Positions 1-9,772 of a stretch of DNA of 64,000 nucleotides are shown piece after piece; the stretch's first letter is position 1, and every line of letters starts with the position of its first letter. The position numbers and the translations under genes were made by a program. This DNA is from Novosphingobium sp. HII-3 (lineage in GTDB: Bacteria > Pseudomonadota > Alphaproteobacteria > Sphingomonadales > Sphingomonadaceae): assembly GCF_002916655.1 (NCBI RefSeq), contig NZ_PPSM01000036.1, positions 242,080 to 306,079 on the forward strand, given 5' to 3'. The notes beneath the pieces are model-generated. The model saw nothing but the letters and a program-made list of their open reading frames with translations. It was not told the DNA's origin and made no database searches.

Positions 1-579
1 ACCTCCCAACACCATCGTCTCGAACGATCTCGGCGCCATTTGCCGCATCCGCAGCAGCACGCGAGCCGCGCCGACGAGATCCTCCTCCAGCAGAAGAAAG
101 CGCGCATGGGAGGCGGCCAGACGGATGTCGGGATGCGATGCCATACCCCGGTCGTAAGCGAGCCGGGCGGCCTCCTTGTCGCCAAGCGCAAGCTGCGCCT
201 CTGCCCTCACTTTCCAGCTTTCGGCATCGTCGGCGTCGCCGACAAGCTCCAGGGCGCGTGCCGGCTCCTGCCTCAGCAACGCGGCCTCAGCTTTCATGCG
301 TGCCGTGTTCCCATACCCCGCCCGCTCAAGGCGCGCTATGGCAGCCTCTGCGGACACTGCGTCCCCCAGCCGCAAGTGCGTGTCCGCCAGGAGCGCCAGC
401 ACCTTCGCGTCCTCCGGCCGCTGGCGTAACGCAACCGACAACCTGACGCGGGCTTCCTGATAGTTTTCGGCCGCGAAATTGCGTTGCGCCTCTGCAAACG
501 CCGCCTCCGGGCTCTCGCCGCACGCTGCCAGGGTCAGAATCGCCGTAAACGGCAGAAGAGTGCGGGCGATGGACTTCAT
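1..579 (-). CDS. TPR-type lipoprotein, partial (C-terminus beyond window start)
   Basis: The reading frame runs from an ATG at 577-579 leftward to the edge, giving 193 residues without a stop. The N-terminus is a lipoprotein signal: a basic and hydrophobic stretch ends in LTLAAC followed by GES, so the mature protein should start at a lipidated Cys near residue 20. The rest is Ala/Arg/Leu-rich helical sequence with tetratricopeptide-like spacing (AEAQRNFAAENYQEAR, then AKVLALLADTHLRLGD). This fits TPR lipoproteins of the PEP-CTERM/XrtA-associated or general assembly type, but the decisive C-terminal part is missing. A GGGAGAG ribosome site lies directly before the ATG. It is divergent from ychF. 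The TPR fold and lipid anchor are fairly sure; the function is unknown. Confidence 0.75.
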   Translation of the reverse strand, partial: MKSIARTLLPFTAILTLAACGESPEAAFAEAQRNFAAENYQEARVRLSVALRQRPEDAKVLALLADTHLRLGDAVSAEAAIARLERAGYGNTARMKAEAALLRQEPARALELVGDADDAESWKVRAEAQLALGDKEAARLAYDRGMASHPDIRLAASHARFLLLEEDLVGAARVLLRMRQMAPRSFETMVLGG

Positions 580-712
580 CTCTCCCACGCCTTAGCCCGA
601 AGAACTGAAATTTTCGTCAACCGGCTTTCGCCCGCCTATGGGCTATCGGCAAACTGGTAAAGTCGCGCGCAGGGGGCTATGGGCCCGCAACACACATGTT
701 TCGGAGTTTTAA

Positions 713-1813
713 ATGGGTTTTCGTTGCGGGATCGTGGGCCTTCCCAATGTCGGCAAGTCGACCTTGTTCAACGCGCTGACCGAGACGCAGGCAGCGCAGG
801 CCGCGAACTATCCGTTCTGCACGATCGAGCCCAATGTCGGTCAGGTCGGCGTGCCCGATCCGCGTCTGGACACGCTTGCCGCCATCGCCGGTTCAGCCAA
901 GATCATCCCCACCCAGCTTTCTTTCGTGGACATCGCAGGCCTCGTCCGTGGTGCCTCCAAGGGTGAAGGCCTGGGCAACCAGTTTCTCGGCAACATTCGC
1001 GAGGTGGATGCGATCATTCATGTCCTGCGTTGCTTCGAGAACGACGACATCCAGCACGTCGACAACCGGGTAGACCCCATCGCCGATGCGGAGACGGTAG
1101 AAACAGAACTCCTCCTGTCCGACCTCGAAAGCCTCGAAAAGCGTGTCCCGGCGGCTCAGAAGAAGGCCACCGGTGGGGACAAGGAAGCCAGGATCACCGC
1201 TTCCGTGCTGGGTCAGGCGCTGGAACTGCTGCGCGCCGGCAAGCCCGCTCGACTTACCCAACCGAAGGACGACGAAGAAGCCCGTGTGTTCAGTCAGGCA
1301 CAGCTGCTGACCGCAAAGCCCGTGCTGTACGTGTGCAATGTCGAGGAAGAAGCCGCAGCCGAGGGTAACGCTTTCTCCGCACGCGTCTTTGAAAAGGCCG
1401 CCGCCGAAGGCGCCAGTGCCGTGATCGTCTCTGCCGCTATCGAGGCGGAACTGACCGGCATGGAGCCGGAGGATCGACTGGTATTCCTGGAGGAGATGGG
1501 CCTTGCCGAAGCGGGTCTGGCTCGAATAATCCGTGCCGGATATCAGCTTCTCGACCTTCTGACCTTCTTCACCGTAGGGCCGAAAGAGGCCCGCGCATGG
1601 ACGGTTCACAAGGGCGCAAAGGCTCCCGAAGCCGCTGGTGAGATTCATTCCGACATGCAGCGCGGCTTCATCCGGGCTGAGACGATCGCCTACGACGATT
1701 TCGTCGCCTGCAACGGCGAAGCCGGCGCCAAGGAAGCCGGTAAGCTTCGCCAGGAGGGCAAGGAATACGTCGTCAGCGATGGCGACGTGATGCACTTCAA
1801 GTTCAACGTCTGA
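713..1813 (+). CDS. ychF: Redox-regulated ATPase YchF (Obg-family)
   Basis: 366 residues, the usual length for YchF/OLA1. The P-loop GLPNVGKST is at residues 9-17 and the G3-like motif DIAGLV is present. The fourth motif is NVEE instead of NKxD, the change known to switch this family from GTP to ATP. The C-terminal part (from about residue 280, LLTFFTVGPKEARAW onward) is the TGS domain. YchF binds ribosomes and is linked to translation control and oxidative stress in other bacteria. It is a single gene here, closed by a GC-rich hairpin at about 1823-1845. The next gene begins in the same frame right after this hairpin. Confidence 0.97.
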   Translation: MGFRCGIVGLPNVGKSTLFNALTETQAAQAANYPFCTIEPNVGQVGVPDPRLDTLAAIAGSAKIIPTQLSFVDIAGLVRGASKGEGLGNQFLGNIREVDAIIHVLRCFENDDIQHVDNRVDPIADAETVETELLLSDLESLEKRVPAAQKKATGGDKEARITASVLGQALELLRAGKPARLTQPKDDEEARVFSQAQLLTAKPVLYVCNVEEEAAAEGNAFSARVFEKAAAEGASAVIVSAAIEAELTGMEPEDRLVFLEEMGLAEAGLARIIRAGYQLLDLLTFFTVGPKEARAWTVHKGAKAPEAAGEIHSDMQRGFIRAETIAYDDFVACNGEAGAKEAGKLRQEGKEYVVSDGDVMHFKFNV

Positions 1814-1822
1814 ACGGCCTGC

Positions 1823-1856
1823 GCCCCGGCTGGCAAGGCCGGGGCGGCCTTATTTG
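1823..1856 (+). terminator. Probable terminator of ychF
   Basis: A perfect 8-bp stem GCCCCGGC/GCCGGGGC with a 7-nt loop sits 10 nt after the ychF stop and is followed by a short T-rich stretch (TTATTT). The T-tract is weak and offset, so this could also be a partial terminator with read-through into the next gene. Confidence 0.55.
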
Positions 1857-1873
1857 CGACGGTTTGCAAGCAC

Positions 1874-3163
1874 GTGCTGCTTGGCACGGTAGCGCTGCCT
1901 GTGCCTGCTCTGGCACAGGATCATTCCGCTCATCACCATGTGAGCGAGCCCGAACCCTCTTTCCCGGTCATCGATACATCCGCCGGGCACGATCACGCGG
2001 CCATGAATCATGGAGATCATCACACCGCACCTGAAACGCCTCCCGCCTATACCGTGGGTTCCGGCACGTCGCGGCTGCCTGGGCTGGACGGCATGCACGG
2101 CGGTCTCCACGTGAACGCGGGAGAGTGGATGGTCATGGCCCACGGCTACGTTTCCGCACAATACACCGACCATTCGGGGCCGCGAGGCGCCGACAAGCTC
2201 TATGCGCCGTCGATGGCCATGGTCACGGCGGATCGAAAGACCGCGTTCGGAAGCCTGCAACTTCGATCCATGTTCAGTCTGGACCCGCTGATGAGCAATC
2301 GCGGCTACCCGAACCTGTTCGCAACCGGTGAGACCGCAGGCGGCGAACCGCTGGTTGACCGGCAGCACCCTCACGACCTCTTCATGGAACTGGCCGCCCG
2401 CGTGGATTTCGACATCGGTGCGGCAAACGCCTTCATCTACGGCGGTCCGGTCGGGGAACCCGCGCTGGGCCCGACCGCCTTCATGATGCGGCGTTCGGCC
2501 CGGTACAATCCGGAGCCGCCCATCAGCCATCACTGGTTCGATTCCACTCACATCACCTATGGCGTGGTGACGACAGGTGTCGCAGCCGCCGAATGGCAGC
2601 TCGAAGCATCCGCCTTCCGGGGCGCCGAACCCGACGAGCAACGCTGGGACATCGAGACGCCCAGGTTCGACTCCTGGTCAGTCCGGGCTAGCTGGACGCC
2701 GAGCCCGAACTGGGTTTTCCAGACGAGCTACGGCCACATCAACGAGCCTGAAGCGATACATCCCGGTCAGGACGAACGCCGCTTCACCGCGTCCGCTCAC
2801 TATGCCAACGCCAACGGCATCTCCGCCATGGCGGCCTTCAGCAGCAAGGACCGCGAGCCGGGCCGCACGCTGACGGCGTGGCTTGCCGAAGCGAACTGGG
2901 ATGTCGACGCTGCGAATTCCGTATTCATGCGGGCGGAAAGCGTGGCGAACGACGAACTGTTTCCCGATCATGACGATCCCCGCCATGACCAGCCCTATCG
3001 CGTTTCCAAGATCCAGGCGGGCTATGCCCGTCGCCTAAACATCGAGCCGTTCGAGCTGGCGCTTGGCGGTTCTATCAGCGCGTATATCAAGCCAGCTTCA
3101 CTCGATCAGGCTTACGGTGAAAGCCCCTGGGGCTATACGCTTTTCGCACGGCTTTCGCTTTGA
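1874..3163 (+). CDS. His-rich outer-membrane beta-barrel-like protein of unknown function
   Basis: 429 residues from a GTG. The mature N-terminus is rich in His (HSAHHH, then DHAAMNHGDHH), which suggests metal binding. The remainder has conserved-looking motifs (DRQHPHDLFMEL, ISHHWFDSTHITYG) and ends in alternating aromatic/hydrophobic residues with a terminal leucine after FARLS, typical of an outer-membrane barrel. Similar hypothetical proteins occur beside copper-resistance genes in other Proteobacteria (from memory, not searched). No copper genes are nearby here. The signal peptide is unusually short (VLLGTVALPVPALAQ) with no basic residue after the start. The GTG is the first possible start after the in-frame ychF stop, so the 5' end may be eroded or a non-standard start may be used. 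Confidence 0.75.
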   Translation: MLLGTVALPVPALAQDHSAHHHVSEPEPSFPVIDTSAGHDHAAMNHGDHHTAPETPPAYTVGSGTSRLPGLDGMHGGLHVNAGEWMVMAHGYVSAQYTDHSGPRGADKLYAPSMAMVTADRKTAFGSLQLRSMFSLDPLMSNRGYPNLFATGETAGGEPLVDRQHPHDLFMELAARVDFDIGAANAFIYGGPVGEPALGPTAFMMRRSARYNPEPPISHHWFDSTHITYGVVTTGVAAAEWQLEASAFRGAEPDEQRWDIETPRFDSWSVRASWTPSPNWVFQTSYGHINEPEAIHPGQDERRFTASAHYANANGISAMAAFSSKDREPGRTLTAWLAEANWDVDAANSVFMRAESVANDELFPDHDDPRHDQPYRVSKIQAGYARRLNIEPFELALGGSISAYIKPASLDQAYGESPWGYTLFARLSL

Positions 3164-3211
3164 TCGCCAGCGGCGGTCAGGGAATCCGGGCCGCCGCAAC
3201 CCTTCCGGCAG

Positions 3212-3706
3212 TCAGCCTTCGCGACAGCGGATGGTGCCATCGGCCATATAGGCGACACGGTCCTGCGCGTCATGAACGATCAGACGCGCAGGCCAGGTGT
3301 TAGCATCGCCTGTTCCGCCTTCATCGGGTAGTCGGGCGAGATCGACCCAGCTGGCAAGTCCCACGTAGGTCGAACGCGCCCCGCCGGGAAGCGTCGCGCT
3401 TTCGGTTCTCGCCGCAAAGCGCTTCAGGTCCGTTCCGACCCGCATGAAGCCTTCATCCTGCGCAGCGATGAATATGGGATCCTGCCCATTCTTGCTGAAG
3501 CGGCACCCGGGTCGGTCAAGCCCATAGCGCGTCACATCGGCCTGTGAGATCGGCGTCGGTTCGATGGGCTGGAACGGTTCGCGGCTCATGCGCTTCACGA
3601 TGGCCACGTCGCGGGCGTCCTCCGCCGCCTTCTGCTCAGCCGCTTCCTCACCACATCCGGCCAACAGGGCACAGATCGCCAAGGCCACCGCTATTCTCGC
3701 CATCAT
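3212..3706 (-). CDS. Small putative lipoprotein, unknown function
   Basis: 164 residues with a clear lipoprotein signal: a hydrophobic run and the lipobox LLAGC near residue 18. Translation may begin at the second Met (position 3703), which gives a standard signal peptide. The mature part has an acidic, Ala/Glu-rich linker and then a globular region of about 120 residues with a single Cys in RPGCRF and another in TIRCREG, perhaps forming a disulphide. I recognise no catalytic motif. It lies convergent to the preceding barrel gene with a 48-bp gap and divergent from the next gene. Function unknown. Confidence 0.7.
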   Translation of the reverse strand: MMARIAVALAICALLAGCGEEAAEQKAAEDARDVAIVKRMSREPFQPIEPTPISQADVTRYGLDRPGCRFSKNGQDPIFIAAQDEGFMRVGTDLKRFAARTESATLPGGARSTYVGLASWVDLARLPDEGGTGDANTWPARLIVHDAQDRVAYMADGTIRCREG

Positions 3707-3919
3707 TTTCGCCCAAAAAAGCTTTTCGACATCCTGATGGGCAAGCCTGACGAGGTCGCAGCCGCAAGCATAGCCCCAAGTCCCGGATCTTCTTACCCAT
3801 GCACGATCATAACGCAGCTGACAGGAGGAAGCTCCAAATCGAAAAGCTTGGACGTGAACGCCCGATATGGGTGGGAAGCTGACATTGAAAAATCACCTTC
3901 TCTAAGGCATGCATTGCCC

Positions 3920-4330
3920 ATGAAGCAGCGCCTCATGATTGTCGTATTGGCGTTATTGGGGCCTGCCGCTTGTCACGGGCCCCAACCGACGTACGAGGCA
4001 GATTGCTCCGTGCCACCTGCCTCATTTGGCACTGCTAAGGAGGGAATCGGCCATCTCACGCCCCTTGTTGAAGCCACTATTGACCACGCTGGCGCAATAA
4101 AATGGGCGGGAAACTCCGTTTCGATCAGAGACTTTGAAAGCTACGTCATTCGGGCTGGCGAACTACTCCCCATGCCACAGTTGATCCTCAACCCTTCTCC
4201 TGATGCGCCATGCGAGAGTGTCGAACGGGTGAGAACAATTTTGGAGAAGGCTGAAATCTGTAAGGCCGATGGGCGTTGGTGCAGCGAGGGACATGATCCA
4301 AAAAATTGGCCAATCGTCGGCGGGCCATAA
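3920..4330 (+). CDS. Small secreted ExbD/TolR-like periplasmic protein
   Basis: 136 residues from ATG 3920. An upstream in-frame start at 3737 would put sequence without coding character in front of the signal peptide. The N-terminus is a signal sequence ending near PAACHG, either cleaved or lipidated; the lipobox is imperfect because Pro precedes Ala-Ala-Cys. The rest resembles the periplasmic domain of ExbD/TolR: a short beta segment (EATIDHAGAIKWAGNSVS), then LILNPSPDAPCESVERVRTI and a helix with LEKAEIC. The usual N-terminal transmembrane helix of ExbD is replaced by the export signal, so it cannot work with ExbB in the standard way. Base composition is less GC-rich than its neighbours. 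The ExbD-like call is tentative. Confidence 0.65.
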   Translation: MKQRLMIVVLALLGPAACHGPQPTYEADCSVPPASFGTAKEGIGHLTPLVEATIDHAGAIKWAGNSVSIRDFESYVIRAGELLPMPQLILNPSPDAPCESVERVRTILEKAEICKADGRWCSEGHDPKNWPIVGGP

Positions 4331-4398
4331 ACGCCTGCAATTGGGCGCGTGCCGCCGAACGGCTTTCGGCGGAAAGGGGGGTGGATTGCGACCTAATC

Positions 4399-4704
4399 CT
4401 ACAGGACTTTGCCCTGCCGGTAGGCAACCTTTGCGTTGCCTTGCGCCTTAGTCCCGCGTTCCGTGACCGACACAGCCGGTATATGGTCGAGGCGCGTCAG
4501 GAGAATGCCGATGAAGTCGGAAACATCACGCTGGACGCCACTGGTTTCGACGTCAATTGCAAGAGAATTAGGATCGGTGCCGTAATTTCGCACTACAGCG
4601 TCCTCTCCGAAAATGCGCTGTGCAGCCTCGCGAATGAAGGAAGCCTGCTCTCGGGCAAGTTCACAAGGCATCTGTGACGGCATTGGTGGTTTAGCGGGCG
4701 GCAT
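4399..4704 (-). CDS. Orphan small protein, unknown function
   Basis: 101 residues from the ATG at 4702-4704, which has a good ribosome site (AAGAGGT, 4-5 nt upstream). The protein has a Pro/Met-rich start and then a compact alpha/beta sequence (ELAREQASFIREAAQRIFGED, followed by VVRNYGTDPNSLAIDVET). No signal peptide or membrane segment is visible. It is convergent with the ExbD-like gene, 68 bp away. The amino-acid composition and the ribosome site suggest a real gene, but I recognise no family. The opposite-strand frame 4306-4677 covers the same DNA and looks like a shadow. Confidence 0.5.
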   Translation of the reverse strand: MPPAKPPMPSQMPCELAREQASFIREAAQRIFGEDAVVRNYGTDPNSLAIDVETSGVQRDVSDFIGILLTRLDHIPAVSVTERGTKAQGNAKVAYRQGKVL

Positions 4705-4962
4705 AGCCACCTCTTAGTGCGCCGCAGCGATGTCCGCAAAGGGGCATGTTCGGTCAGGCCGGTTTTCTTCCCGAGCGGCGAGCACCGGACGGGCCGCTAT
4801 AGAGCGCAGCCCTCGCCGCCCGGGATGGCGAAAACGGGTGGGTTTCTTCCTGAGCGCTTTCAGGTGAGGGAATGCGTTCGCTGCCATGCGTCGTTCCGGT
4901 CTCCGTTCATTGCTAGGAGCGGGGTTCCGATCCGCGAGAGGAGACCAGCTCCATCGATCAGC

Positions 4963-6450
4963 CTAGCTAGCCCGGTCCCTGATCTCGTGAATTACGGCCT
5001 GCACCCTACGCTCAAGACGTGGGGTATCGGCCAACGAATCCCGGAACACGTATGTTGGGGTCAAAGGCACATTGCTGCCGCGCTTGCGACCGCGGTAGAC
5101 CTTCATCGGGACTATTGCCCTCCCGAAACCGCTTGGCAAAGCGTCTTTGCGGGCGTCCATGTAGATCGTGTCTGCCGACGTCTCCTGTCCGACATGCACG
5201 GCTCCCAGCGCGAGCCACAGATCCGCAGCGTCGAGACAAGCCGACCCGCAACCGGGATCGGTTATCATAAGCACCGGCCGGCGAATAACCGGGGCAGGGA
5301 CAGCCGGACTGGAACTTACCTCGGGTGCACTGACGTTCGACCACATGGCCTTACCCGCCGCCAGCGCAGACTCCATGCCGGTGATCGTCTCTCGGAGCCA
5401 GGAGCGCATTTCCGGCGAGCTAGTGCTGGATGCATCCAGCGCAGCGGCATACTCCTTGAGTGTCGCTATGTTTGCACGCGATGCTCGCCATTCCACCGCG
5501 TCTGAGCCCAAGTTGACCGCGTCCACGGCAGCCTTGCCCCAGACGAGACGAGCCAGTTGCCGGCTCCAGTCCGAAGAACCACCATGATTACCGCGCAGGT
5601 CGAGCACGATCGCGGGCGCGTCGCGAAGAATTTCCGGAGCAGCGGTCAAATGCGCGATCAGCGGCACGAGTGCCTTGGCAGCGGGGCCTTGCGGGTCAGC
5701 TTTGAAGTCGCTGAGCGTCAGCCAGACTGTGCCGTCCGGGAGCGTCCGCATCCCAATCGGTTCGGAGGCTCTACTGAATGTCCTGGCCAACTGACGATCG
5801 CGCTCAGCGGGCCCAATCGGCGTCCAAGTAAGCTTTACCCGCGTTCTCCTGCTGCCGACCTGGAAGGTACACGTAGCGGGACGACTTACCCACGGATTGC
5901 CTTCATCGACAAACAACCTTCCGCCTTCTTGCATGCGAGTGGCTGCCAAAAACCAACGACCGCTGAATTCCCCAACATTAGCCGCTGCGAGCGCGTCGGC
6001 AGTCTTCCCATCACAGTCAATTAGCTCAGCACCGAGTGGAAGAGGTGACCACGTGGCCCGCGTGACCACACGCTGGCGGCCGTCATAAGCGATACTCGTC
6101 AGAAATCCTGGCCAGCGCGTGATTAGCTGGGGTAACTTTTTGTCCCGAGCACCGCCAAAGTCGAGATGACCGTCATCAAAAGCCGCGGCATAGGCCCGCA
6201 TTGCAAACCAATAGCCTGCAAAATCACGTGTCTGGTCGGCGCGCCGCATCGCAAGCGCGAGTTCCCGGTCATTCTGGCCGGCGAATTGCGGATTGGCGAC
6301 GTCTGTCACACCTGGATGGTTTGCCGCTATGTCAGCGTGGAAAGCTTGGGCGTCCTGTCGGAGAGCGGCCGCCCAGTTAGTGCCGTCCGTCGCGCCGGTA
6401 AGCGTCAGGATCACTGCTGCGGCCCCTGCCGCCCCCGTTATGATTCTCAT
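4963..6450 (-). CDS. Secreted S41-family (tail-specific) peptidase
   Basis: 495 residues from ATG 6450. A longer start at 6564 would add a non-signal leader. An N-terminal hydrophobic segment (residues 5-18, GAAGAAAVILTLTG) is a signal peptide or anchor. The C-terminal half has the S41 signature: IVLDLRGNHGGSS, then VLMITDPGCGSACLDAADLW, in which the Ser of CGSACL is the expected nucleophile. The N-terminal half is helical (FHADIAANHPGV, AYAAAFDDGHLDF), as in stand-alone periplasmic S41 peptidases of sphingomonads. No PDZ domain is evident. It probably acts in the periplasm on unknown substrates. It is followed on the same strand by the orphan gene 4399-4704 after about 260 bp. Confidence 0.85.
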   Translation of the reverse strand: MRIITGAAGAAAVILTLTGATDGTNWAAALRQDAQAFHADIAANHPGVTDVANPQFAGQNDRELALAMRRADQTRDFAGYWFAMRAYAAAFDDGHLDFGGARDKKLPQLITRWPGFLTSIAYDGRQRVVTRATWSPLPLGAELIDCDGKTADALAAANVGEFSGRWFLAATRMQEGGRLFVDEGNPWVSRPATCTFQVGSRRTRVKLTWTPIGPAERDRQLARTFSRASEPIGMRTLPDGTVWLTLSDFKADPQGPAAKALVPLIAHLTAAPEILRDAPAIVLDLRGNHGGSSDWSRQLARLVWGKAAVDAVNLGSDAVEWRASRANIATLKEYAAALDASSTSSPEMRSWLRETITGMESALAAGKAMWSNVSAPEVSSSPAVPAPVIRRPVLMITDPGCGSACLDAADLWLALGAVHVGQETSADTIYMDARKDALPSGFGRAIVPMKVYRGRKRGSNVPLTPTYVFRDSLADTPRLERRVQAVIHEIRDRAS

Positions 6451-6560
6451 GTGACCAGTTAAGCGGCGAGCGCCTATCCAAGCAAGGCGCCCCGCTGCTC
6501 TCGCACGCAGATCGTAACGAGACGTTTGCCATGGCGCGCCAGCAGCCACGGCAAACGGCC

Positions 6561-8381
6561 TCACTTTCGACCGAATAACTTCTCAATATCGCTGTGCGCC
6601 AACTTCACCCATGTGGGCCGTCCATGGTTGCATTGACCCGACCGAGGGGTCCGTTCCATTTCCCGGAGCAGCGCGTTCATCTCCGCAACTGAGAGGGTGC
6701 GACCGGCGCGGACGGAACCGTGGCACGCCATCGTCGCCAGCACGAGATCGAGCTTCTCTCCCAGCAGCAAGGCATCCCCGTTTCGGGCGAGATCATCGGC
6801 GACATCGCGGACCAGGGCGGTCACGTCGCTCCGGGAAAGCACGGAAGGCACAGCCCGCACGAGCACGGCAGCAGGGCCAAAGCGCTCCAGCAGGAGGCCA
6901 TGACGGGCGAGTGCCTCAACCTTGTCTTCCAGAGCGTCGCATGCGGCTTCCTCCAGTTCGACTACTTCGGGCAGAAGCAGCGCCTGCGACCGGTTCATCG
7001 CGTCCTCTGCCCCGGCCGCCTTCAGCTTTTCCAGCACCAGGCGCTCGTGCGCCGCGTGCTGATCGACGATCACGAGCCCGTCGTCGGCCTCGGCGACGAT
7101 GTATGTCCCGGCCACCTGCCCCCGCGCGACGCCAAGCGGATAGCGTAGGCCCTCCTCCGTCTGCTCGACGGCCGCCTCTGCTCTTCCGGAGGGCTGCGCC
7201 ATAACTTCGGCCTCATAGGCACGCCAGACCGCCGGGGTCTCCGCCACGCGAGGCGCCGCGGTGCCGGCTGCGCTTCCACCGTATTCACGCGTGAACAGTG
7301 AACCTAGCGAGGGCGGGGGCCGGAGCGGCGCCGCCACCGGCTCGACCTGCCACATGTTTATGGCCGACGACTGTGCCCGCTGAGCGCTCTTCTGCCCTGC
7401 TCCCTCCAGGGCATGGCGCAGCGCCCCTACAAGGAAGCCTCGTATGAAAGCCGGGTCGCGGAAGCGCACCTCGGTCTTGGCCGGATGCACGTTGACGTCG
7501 ACCTCCTCGGGAGGGAGTTCGAGGAACAGGGCGAGCACGGCATGGCGATCGCGCGCGAGCATGTCCGAGTAGGCCCCGCGCACGGCGCCAACCAGCAGCT
7601 TGTCGCGCACGGGTCTACCGTTCACGAAGAGGTACTGATGGTCGGCAACCCCGCGGTTGTATGTGGGAAGGCCCGCGACGCCGGTGAGACGCGCAGTCCC
7701 ACGCTCAGCCTCGATCACGACCCCATCTTCAGCCAACTCGCGCGCCACGAGGCGCGCGACGCGCGCGGCCAATTCCTCGCGCGGCTGGACAGCAAGCACC
7801 CGTCGCCCGTCATGCTCCATGACGAAACCCACGTCCGGTCGCGCCATCGCCAGCCGGCGCACCACGTCGAGACAGACGGCATACTCCGATCGCGGCGAAC
7901 GCAGGAACTTGCGCCGGGCCGGCACCTTCCCGAAGAGATCCTCCACCCGAATGCGGGTGCCGGGCGGCAGGGCGGCAGGGGCATCGCCGGCGACAGAACC
8001 ATGATCGATTACCCGCTTCCAACCTTCGTCTGCACCATGCGGCCGGCTTTCGATGGTGAGCCGCGCAACCGAGCCGATCGAGGGCAGCGCCTCGCCACGG
8101 AAACCCAGAGTTGCAACCTGTTCAATGGCTTCGTCGGGTAACTTCGACGTCGCATGACGCTCCAGAGCAAGTGCGATTTCATCCGGGCGCATGCCGCAAC
8201 CGTCGTCCGTCACCTCAATCATGTCCAGCCCTCCGCCCCCGACGCGGACCGTGATGGCAGTGGCACCCGCATCGATGGCGTTTTCCACCAGCTCCTTGAG
8301 AGCGGACGCCGGTCGCTCGACCACTTCGCCGGCAGCGATGCGGTTGACCAGATGTTCGGGCAGGCGTCGGATCGTAGGCAT
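6561..8381 (-). CDS. mutL: DNA mismatch repair protein MutL
   Basis: 606 residues. The GHKL ATPase motifs are intact: ELVENAIDAGA (around residues 30-40), DDGCGM and GFRGEAL. The C-terminal region contains DQHAAHERLVLE, which fits the nicking-endonuclease metal motif DQHA-x2-E-x4-E. ACHGSVRAG and CNHGRPT, also part of that site, are present. This is therefore an incising MutL, as expected for bacteria without MutH. A Pro/Ala-rich linker (about residues 320-400) separates the two domains. It couples MutS mismatch recognition to strand incision. It is divergent from mreB across a 237-bp gap. Confidence 0.97.
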   Translation of the reverse strand: MPTIRRLPEHLVNRIAAGEVVERPASALKELVENAIDAGATAITVRVGGGGLDMIEVTDDGCGMRPDEIALALERHATSKLPDEAIEQVATLGFRGEALPSIGSVARLTIESRPHGADEGWKRVIDHGSVAGDAPAALPPGTRIRVEDLFGKVPARRKFLRSPRSEYAVCLDVVRRLAMARPDVGFVMEHDGRRVLAVQPREELAARVARLVARELAEDGVVIEAERGTARLTGVAGLPTYNRGVADHQYLFVNGRPVRDKLLVGAVRGAYSDMLARDRHAVLALFLELPPEEVDVNVHPAKTEVRFRDPAFIRGFLVGALRHALEGAGQKSAQRAQSSAINMWQVEPVAAPLRPPPSLGSLFTREYGGSAAGTAAPRVAETPAVWRAYEAEVMAQPSGRAEAAVEQTEEGLRYPLGVARGQVAGTYIVAEADDGLVIVDQHAAHERLVLEKLKAAGAEDAMNRSQALLLPEVVELEEAACDALEDKVEALARHGLLLERFGPAAVLVRAVPSVLSRSDVTALVRDVADDLARNGDALLLGEKLDLVLATMACHGSVRAGRTLSVAEMNALLREMERTPRSGQCNHGRPTWVKLAHSDIEKLFGRK

Positions 8382-8618
8382 GGAGATCTCGGCTATATCG
8401 CTTGTTCAGGCGGTTAAAGCGGCTGGAGCGGTGATCTCCGAGACTAGCGACGAAGTGCCGCTTATTCGAGACGGGCACGCCTCGTTTCCCCCCGGAATCG
8501 GGAACAAAATTTTGGCGTTTCGCGAATCGATCGGCTAAGGGGAGCGCTCTCACCCGCAACCCCCGGTCGCTGCTGTCGAGGGTGATTCGACAACCGATTG
8601 GAAAGAAACGGATTTTAG

Positions 8619-9665
<1,047 letters not shown>

Positions 9666-9772
9666 TTGATCGCGAAAGCAGGTTCGAGCCAAGCGCCGAT
9701 CCTGCTTCCAGAGGAGCGCGGCGGATCCGCTAGAATAAGCCGCCGCGTGAGTATGACAGGAGTGCATGGCGC

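Noticed and set aside
893..1795. Long minus-strand frame of 300 codons opposite ychF
   Set aside because: It is the exact shadow of a well-conserved gene; its product shows no family features.
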